This document shows positions 6,131 through 10,896 of a DNA stretch of 10,896 nucleotides, one piece after another; the first letter of the stretch is position 1, and each line of letters opens with the position of its first letter. Position numbers and translations under genes: made by a program. The DNA lies in assembly GCA_937958665.1 (NCBI GenBank), contig CALGNM010000137.1:1-10896 (forward strand), given 5' to 3'. Under the pieces are notes generated by a model that had not been told where the DNA came from, did no database searches, and worked only from the letters and a program-made list of their open reading frames with translations. This DNA comes from an uncultured bacterium (GTDB lineage: Bacteria > Edwardsbacteria > AC1 > EtOH8).

Positions 6131-7435
6131 TTATTTTCCAGACTTCTTTTTACCCTCCCAGCCCCGGTCGGTGGGAAAATAGAATTTTTTACTCCTGATC
6201 TCGTCTGGCAGATGCTGCTGGTCGATTTTTGCGTCCGGCTCATCGTGGGCGTAACGGTAGCCGGCTCCGTAGCCCACCTCCTTCATCAGCTTGGTGACGG
6301 CGTTGCGGATGACCAGCGGAACGGGCAAAGAGCCAGTGCGTTCGATCTCCCGCTGCACCGCCCCGTAGGCCTTGTAAACTGCGTTGCTCTTGGGGGCCAG
6401 GGCCAGGTAGATGCAGGCCTGGGCCAGGGCCAGCTCGCCCGCAGGGGAGCCCAAAAAATGGTAGGCCTCCTTGGCTTGATTGGCTATCAGCAGGGCGTTG
6501 GGATCGGCGTTGCCGATGTCCTCGACCGCGAAACGGATCATCCTCCGGGCTACGTACAGCGGGTCCTCGCCCGAGGCCAGCATCCGAACCAGCCAATACA
6601 GCGATCCGTCCGGATCGGAGTCCCGCAGTGACTTATGGAGAGCCGAGATCAGGTTGTAGTGCTCCTCCCCGGCCTTGTCGTAGAGCAGGGACTTCTTCTG
6701 CATGGCCTCCTCGGCCTCGGCCAGGGACACCTTGCGCCTGCCGTCTGGGCCGGGCTGAACGGTACTCACCGCCAACTCCAGGGCGTTCAGGGCGGTCCGG
6801 GCATCGCCGGAGGAGGACTGGGCCAGGAATGCCAGAGCCGGCTCGTCCACCTGGGGTTTCAGGGCGGCCAAACCCCGCTCCTCCTCTAAAGCCCGCCGCA
6901 GTATCCCCTTGATATCGTTCTCTCCCAGGCCCTTCAGGATCAGCACCTTGCTGCGGGACAGCAGGGCCGAGATCACTTCAAATGAGGGATTCTCGGTGGT
7001 GGCGCCAACCAAAATGATGGTGCCCCGCTCCACATAGGGCAGAAAGGCATCCTGCTGGGCCTTGTTGAAGCGGTGGATCTCGTCCACGAAGAGGATGGTC
7101 CTCCGCCCCTGTCCGCTGCGCCGAGCCTCAGCCTGCCGGATGACCTCCTTGATCTCCTTGATGCCGGAGATCACCGCCGAGAATTCAAGGAAGTCGGCCT
7201 TCACCGAGCTGGCGATGATCCGGGCCAAAGTGGTCTTGCCGGAGCCGGGCGGTCCCCAGAAGATCAGCGAGGGGACTTCGCCGGTCTCCAGGATCTTGCG
7301 CAGCACCCGGCCGGGGCCGATCAGGTGCTCCTGTCCCACCACCTCGTCCAGAGTGCGGGGGCGCATCCGGTCGGCCAGGGGAACTGACCTGGCCTCAGCC
7401 GAGCGGTCGGGAAATATTTCGGTCTGTTCGGTCAT
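6131..7435 (-). CDS. rarA: Replication-associated recombination protein A (RarA/MgsA), AAA+ ATPase
   Basis: RarA is a cytoplasmic clamp-loader-like AAA+ ATPase that acts at stalled replication forks and single-stranded DNA ends. The 434-residue product shows Walker A GPPGSGKT (61-68), Walker B ILFVDEIH (114-121), the sensor region VGATTENPSFEV, and the C-terminal tetramerisation region with RRMIRFAVEDIGNADP and the end motif YRYAHDEPDA followed by FYFPTDRGWEG. Length is normal. I place the start at ATG 7435, because the family begins with a short lead into LADRMRPRTLDEVVGQ; the open frame continues 50 codons upstream, but only inside the amidase gene in another frame. Its ATG overlaps the amidase stop (ATGA). 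AGGA lies about 18 nt away, so translation probably depends on coupling. Confidence 0.96.
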   Translation of the reverse strand: MTEQTEIFPDRSAEARSVPLADRMRPRTLDEVVGQEHLIGPGRVLRKILETGEVPSLIFWGPPGSGKTTLARIIASSVKADFLEFSAVISGIKEIKEVIRQAEARRSGQGRRTILFVDEIHRFNKAQQDAFLPYVERGTIILVGATTENPSFEVISALLSRSKVLILKGLGENDIKGILRRALEEERGLAALKPQVDEPALAFLAQSSSGDARTALNALELAVSTVQPGPDGRRKVSLAEAEEAMQKKSLLYDKAGEEHYNLISALHKSLRDSDPDGSLYWLVRMLASGEDPLYVARRMIRFAVEDIGNADPNALLIANQAKEAYHFLGSPAGELALAQACIYLALAPKSNAVYKAYGAVQREIERTGSLPVPLVIRNAVTKLMKEVGYGAGYRYAHDEPDAKIDQQHLPDEIRSKKFYFPTDRGWEGKKKSGK

Positions 7436-9213
7436 CTGGACTTGAGCAAAAATTCCTTGATGCCGGCGACGATGGCCGTGGCGATCTTCTCCTGAAAATC
7501 TGCCTCCCTGAGCAGGGCCTCCTCTCTGGGGACGATGATGAAGGCCGGCTCCACCAAGATGGAGGGAAACTCGGTCCCCCGGCACAGCACCAGGTTGCCG
7601 TAGAACAGCCCGTGGTCGTTGAGCGGCAGGCTTTTCTGGAACTGACGGTGGACCGCCTCGGCCAAACCTCGGCTGTAGGGCTGATAGTAGTAGGTGGAAA
7701 AGCCGCTGTTCAGCAGGGGGTTGACGCCGTCCGGAGAGGCATTGTTATGGATGCTGACCAGCAGTTCCGCCCCCCAGCCGGCCGCCCGGCCCGGTCGCTG
7801 ATAGATGCCTACCCCTTCGTTCCCCTCCCGAGTATAGTACACTAAGGCCCCCTGGGAACGAAGCTGGTCCCCCAAACGCCGGGCTATCTGCCAGTTGACA
7901 TCCTTCTCCAAGGTCCTTAGGGGGCCTACCGCCCCATAGTCCGGGGAGTGGCCGGGGTCCAGGGCTATTCTGATGCCCTTGAGGGGATGCCCGGCCGATA
8001 TGGTTGGAGCTGAAAACAGGGAAAGTTCCAAGTTGTTGCCCCGATAGAAAGCGGAGTATCCCCACAGGGGCTTGTTTAGTGCCAGCTCCAATTCCACCGT
8101 CCGGCTGTCGGTCTGCCTCCAACGGATATCACGCACCAGTGCATCGGTTGGATCATAGCGCACCCAGTCCATATCTGCCTGGACGTCATAGAGGACCAGC
8201 TTCAAGCTGCGTCCGTCGGCCCCGGGAAATAACTGATAGACCGCTGGCCGGGAGAGCACCAGGCTGGCCAAACTTCCGCGGGGAGCCTTTTTAAATCTCA
8301 CCATGGCCAGCCGGGCCGGCGGGATGATCCGGCCCGGGGGCATGAGTTCAACCGAGCTCCGCTTGACCCAGACATCCTTCTGGCCGGAGAGCTGGACTCG
8401 GTAGTATTGCCCCTCTATCCCGCTGAGCTTAAGCGCCGTGCCCCGGGCCATGAACAGCTCGTAGCCCAGCTCCGGGGCGGTCTTCAGCACCGCGATGGAA
8501 TCGGTTATCCGGCCATAAATCTCCGGGGAGGAATCCCACCGGCTGACCAACGGCCCGGTGGAATCGATGATCCGGTTGCCCTGACGGTCCACCAGGCAGA
8601 AGTAAACCCGCTCGCCCTTCCAGTCTTCGTCCCCATTCACCAGGCATGACCCGGCATAATATCCGGGGGCCACTGCCGTATCCGGAGCCAGGGAATCCCC
8701 AAAGGCCAGCACCTTCTCATCGGTCTGGTTGACGGCATTCTGTTCCAGCATCGGGCGGCCGCTGCCCCGGCCCACCCAAAAGCTGGCCTTGCAGCCCGGA
8801 GTCCCCCGGAAGGCGGCATAGAGGCGATCCCCGCCCGCCAAAGCGACCTCGCTCTGGGGGGAGAGCGATCCCTTGAGGATGGCCAAACTGTCGGGCCGCA
8901 TACCCCGGGGGGGGAAAGCCACCCTGACCCTCCTCTCCAACAGGCTGGACCCAGTGCTGTCGCTGGCCTCCAGCCGGATCAGGAAATCGCCCGGAGCAAA
9001 TGGGATGTAGGCCAGAAAGGCCCCGTTCCGGTACACCTCCACCGGCTGGCTGTTGACTTTTAGGATGCTGCCCGGGGTCACCGAACCGTGCAGAAACGAA
9101 CCGGATACCGCCCCCATCGAATGTCCCTCCGGAGGGTATACCAAATCGATGGCCGGGGCCGCCCCCAGCAAAGCGGGTAAAAGAATCAGCCCCCCGATAG
9201 TTCTGTAAAACAT
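7432..9213 (-). CDS. Exported N-acetylmuramoyl-L-alanine amidase (Amidase_3, AmiC-like)
   Basis: The 593-residue product should cut the bond between N-acetylmuramic acid and the stem peptide in peptidoglycan, outside the inner membrane. Residues 1-21 form a signal peptide ending AAPA. An Ig-like domain follows (about 22-90), then an SH3-like domain (about 240-292), an AMIN-like beta region (about 327-405) and the catalytic domain (412-593). Expected zinc and catalytic residues are visible: H422 (DPGH), E436 (LEKDVN), H489 (SIHNN) and E555 (VEPAF). N-terminal domain names rest on pattern only. The ATG at 9213 has GGAGG 6 nt upstream and overlaps the preceding TGA by one base; a TTG one codon earlier is too close to that site. 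It overlaps rarA by 4 bp. Confidence 0.92.
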   Translation of the reverse strand: MFYRTIGGLILLPALLGAAPAIDLVYPPEGHSMGAVSGSFLHGSVTPGSILKVNSQPVEVYRNGAFLAYIPFAPGDFLIRLEASDSTGSSLLERRVRVAFPPRGMRPDSLAILKGSLSPQSEVALAGGDRLYAAFRGTPGCKASFWVGRGSGRPMLEQNAVNQTDEKVLAFGDSLAPDTAVAPGYYAGSCLVNGDEDWKGERVYFCLVDRQGNRIIDSTGPLVSRWDSSPEIYGRITDSIAVLKTAPELGYELFMARGTALKLSGIEGQYYRVQLSGQKDVWVKRSSVELMPPGRIIPPARLAMVRFKKAPRGSLASLVLSRPAVYQLFPGADGRSLKLVLYDVQADMDWVRYDPTDALVRDIRWRQTDSRTVELELALNKPLWGYSAFYRGNNLELSLFSAPTISAGHPLKGIRIALDPGHSPDYGAVGPLRTLEKDVNWQIARRLGDQLRSQGALVYYTREGNEGVGIYQRPGRAAGWGAELLVSIHNNASPDGVNPLLNSGFSTYYYQPYSRGLAEAVHRQFQKSLPLNDHGLFYGNLVLCRGTEFPSILVEPAFIIVPREEALLREADFQEKIATAIVAGIKEFLLKSR

Positions 9214-10457
9214 CAACTGCCTCCGGATTGTTTGATATATTCCGCCGCTCCCTTACCGGCCAAATAGCCCGAGCTCCAGCACCACTGGAGGTTGTAGCCC
9301 CCGGTATCCCCATCCACATCCAGAACCTCGCCGCAGAAGAACAGCCCTGGAGCTTTCTTGGACATCAAACTGTCGGGAAACACCTGGCGGCAGTCGATCC
9401 CCCCGGCCGTCACTTGGGCCTCCTTGAATGGCCGCAACCCCTTGATCTCCAACGGCCAACGGCAGATATGGCCGGCCAGCCGGGACAAATCGCTGTCGGC
9501 CAGGTCCCGGCAATCGATGGTTCGATCGATTCCGCTCTCAGCTATCAGCAGACGCCCCAACTTCTCGGGAAGCAGCCCGGCAAGAAAATACTCCGCCGCC
9601 CGGCCGGCCAAGCACTTCCGGCGTTCCCGAAGCTTCTCCAAGGCAGTTTCCTGCTCGGTCCCGGGAAGGAAATTCAGGTATCCGAGGGCTGGGATGGCGG
9701 CCAGCCTCCGGCTGGCCTTGAGGGCCAGCGGTCCGGTAATCCCATAATGGGCGAACAGCACCTCATCAGTCAGAGCCGTCCCCCCGGAACCTTCCCCTAT
9801 GGTCAGGGTGGCATCCATCCTCAGGCCCTGCAGGCGGTGGCACCAGCTCCCGGCCAGGCAGAGCGGGACCAGGGCCGGAGCCGGAGGCACGATCGAGTGG
9901 CTGAGCTGGCGGGCCATCTGGTATCCCTGGCCAGATGATCCAAACTGCGGTGAAGCCGCCCCGCCGCAGGCCATTATCACCCCCCGGGTTTCATGTCGGA
10001 CTCCCCGCTGATCAACCGACCAGTTTTTGCCCTCCCGTCGCAGCGAGATTATCTCCGCCCTAAGATGCACCTCGACGCCCAGTCTGGCCATCTCCTGCTC
10101 CAGACAGGCCAGGACCGAGGAAGCCTCATTGCTGAACGGGAAAATCCTCCCTTGGTTGTCGGCACGGCTCTCCACCCCCAGGCCCCGGAGGAAATCCAAA
10201 GTGTCCCTTGGGCTGAAGGCTCCCAGGGCCACGGCCGCCAACTGGCGCCCCCGGGGATTGTAGTTCTCCAAGGCAACCTCCTTGTGGGATAGGTTGCACC
10301 GTCCATTGCCGGTGGCTAAAAGTTTGCGGCCCAAGGATCCGTTCTTCTCCCAGAGCCGCACCCGGCAGCCTTCCCTGGCGCAGACGATGGCAGCCATCAT
10401 TCCGGCCGGGCCGCCGCCGATGACCTCGACCCGGTTGCTCAGCCCCTCACCCCCCAC
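9213..10457 (-). CDS. NAD(P)/FAD-dependent oxidoreductase, HI0933/YhiN/BaiN family
   Basis: The 414-residue product belongs to the HI0933-like flavoprotein family. It has an N-terminal FAD-binding Rossmann motif VIGGGPAG (12-19) with E37 at the end of the second strand, then GRKLLATGNGRCN (43-55). A C-terminal FAD-contact block contains TAGGID, GLFFCGEVLDVDGDTGGYN and LQWCWSSGYLAG. The physiological substrate of most members is unknown; BaiN of Clostridium scindens was linked to bile-acid dehydroxylation, which cannot be carried over here. The start is GTG 10457, with GGAGG 6 nt upstream and 11 bp of overlap with hypB. The stop overlaps the amidase ATG by one base, so the gene sits within a coupled operon. 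Confidence 0.93.
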   Translation of the reverse strand: MGGEGLSNRVEVIGGGPAGMMAAIVCAREGCRVRLWEKNGSLGRKLLATGNGRCNLSHKEVALENYNPRGRQLAAVALGAFSPRDTLDFLRGLGVESRADNQGRIFPFSNEASSVLACLEQEMARLGVEVHLRAEIISLRREGKNWSVDQRGVRHETRGVIMACGGAASPQFGSSGQGYQMARQLSHSIVPPAPALVPLCLAGSWCHRLQGLRMDATLTIGEGSGGTALTDEVLFAHYGITGPLALKASRRLAAIPALGYLNFLPGTEQETALEKLRERRKCLAGRAAEYFLAGLLPEKLGRLLIAESGIDRTIDCRDLADSDLSRLAGHICRWPLEIKGLRPFKEAQVTAGGIDCRQVFPDSLMSKKAPGLFFCGEVLDVDGDTGGYNLQWCWSSGYLAGKGAAEYIKQSGGS

Positions 10458-10852
10458 TCCGGGCCTCCGCCGCCCGGACCGTCAGCCAATCGGTCCAGGC
10501 GTCCATCCCATTTCCGGACAGGGCAGAAAGCTCGAAGATCGGAGCATCAGGATTGATGCGCCGGACATCGGCCCGGGCCTTCTGCCGGTCAAAGTTGACG
10601 GCCGACAGCAGGTCGAACTTGGAGAACACCACCGCCCCGGCCTCGGAGAAAATGAGCGGATATTTAGCCGGCTTGTCGTCCCCCTCGGGGGAGGAAAGGA
10701 TCACCACCTTCAGGGTTTCGCCCAGATCGAATTCGGCCGGGCACACCAGGTTCCCCACATTCTCAATGGCCAGCACATCGGCCTGATCCAGGGGCAGCCC
10801 CCGGGCAGCCCGACCCACCGTCCCGGCATCCAGATGGCAACCGCCCTCGGTG
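10447..10852 (-). CDS. hypB: Hydrogenase nickel incorporation protein HypB, C-terminal part (5' truncated)
   Basis: HypB is a GTPase that, with HypA, delivers nickel to [NiFe]-hydrogenase precursors. Only the last 134 or so residues are present, because the contig ends at the adapter; the P-loop and N-terminus are missing. The visible part starts with EGGCHLDAGTV and continues with IENVGNLVCPAEFDLGE, then EGDDKPAKYP, and ends with a SALSGNGMDAW segment. The metal-binding Cys-His pair and the second Cys (in NLVCP) are 32 residues apart, as in E. coli C166/C198. The usual NKxD guanine motif is SKFD here. The true coding sequence begins beyond the window; an internal ATG at 10818 lies within the conserved domain and is not the start. 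The gene overlaps the flavoprotein start by 11 bp. Confidence 0.93.
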
Positions 10853-10896
10853 AGATCGGAAGAGCGTCGTGTAGGGAAAGAGTGTAGATCTCGGTG
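10853..10896 (-). other. Illumina TruSeq P5/read 1 adapter, reverse complement (contaminant)
   Basis: AGATCGGAAGAGCGTCGTGT onward is the reverse complement of the adapter at the other end (44 bases). It truncates hypB artificially. Translated on the plus strand it yields the well-known spurious peptide GRASCRERV. Confidence 0.98.

Noticed and set aside
7436-7585. N-terminal 50-codon extension of RarA
   Set aside because: It is an out-of-frame reading of the amidase 3' end (Gly/Arg/His-rich), unlike RarA N-termini, and the ATG at 7435 forms a typical ATGA overlap.
10282-10887. Plus-strand open frame ending in GRASCRERV
   Set aside because: The C-terminus is translated adapter and the rest is antisense to the flavoprotein and hypB.
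1-10896. Linear replicon or transposon with 44-bp terminal inverted repeats
   Set aside because: The repeats are Illumina adapter sequence, not biological termini.
1-10896. CRISPR array, toxin-antitoxin pair, prophage or defence island
   Set aside because: No regularly spaced repeats, phage genes or defence gene families were seen; apart from the IS, every gene belongs to a recognisable family with ordinary cellular roles.

Overview
The window is a complete short contig from a GC-rich bacterium, very probably metagenomic. Both ends are Illumina TruSeq adapter rather than genome: 1-46 forward and 10853-10896 as its reverse complement. The real insert is therefore about 47-10852. It begins inside a tRNA gene and ends inside hypB.

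All host genes are on the minus strand, so they read right to left. A tightly packed group comes first: the 3' half of hypB (hydrogenase nickel insertion GTPase), a BaiN/YhiN-type flavoprotein, an exported N-acetylmuramoyl-L-alanine amidase, and rarA (replication-associated ATPase). These genes overlap by 11, 1 and 4 bp and look translationally coupled. Next comes a secreted M6 (immune inhibitor A-like) metalloprotease with its own promoter, ribosome binding site and terminator-like hairpin. Last is a secD-secF operon with its own promoter, followed by a terminator-like hairpin and then the promoter and first 26 nt of a tRNA gene (probably tRNA-Asp).

The only accessory element is an insertion sequence at about 2796-4162. 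It carries one plus-strand DDE transposase of the ISNCY/IS1202 type and is flanked by a perfect 17-bp direct repeat. It sits between the protease terminator and secD, and its target duplication ends on the first base of the -35 hexamer of the secD promoter, leaving that promoter intact.

The organism cannot be named from this sequence. A separate secD and secF, a secreted protease with a FlgD-like/T9SS-type C-terminal sorting domain, a periplasmic-type amidase and a hydrogenase maturation gene suggest a diderm anaerobe, perhaps one of the uncultivated FCB-like candidate phyla; this is inference. I found no convincing new defence or biosynthetic system. The points worth checking are the adapter ends, the truncated tRNA with its consensus promoter, the placement and end structure of the insertion sequence, and the possible type IX export signal on the protease.
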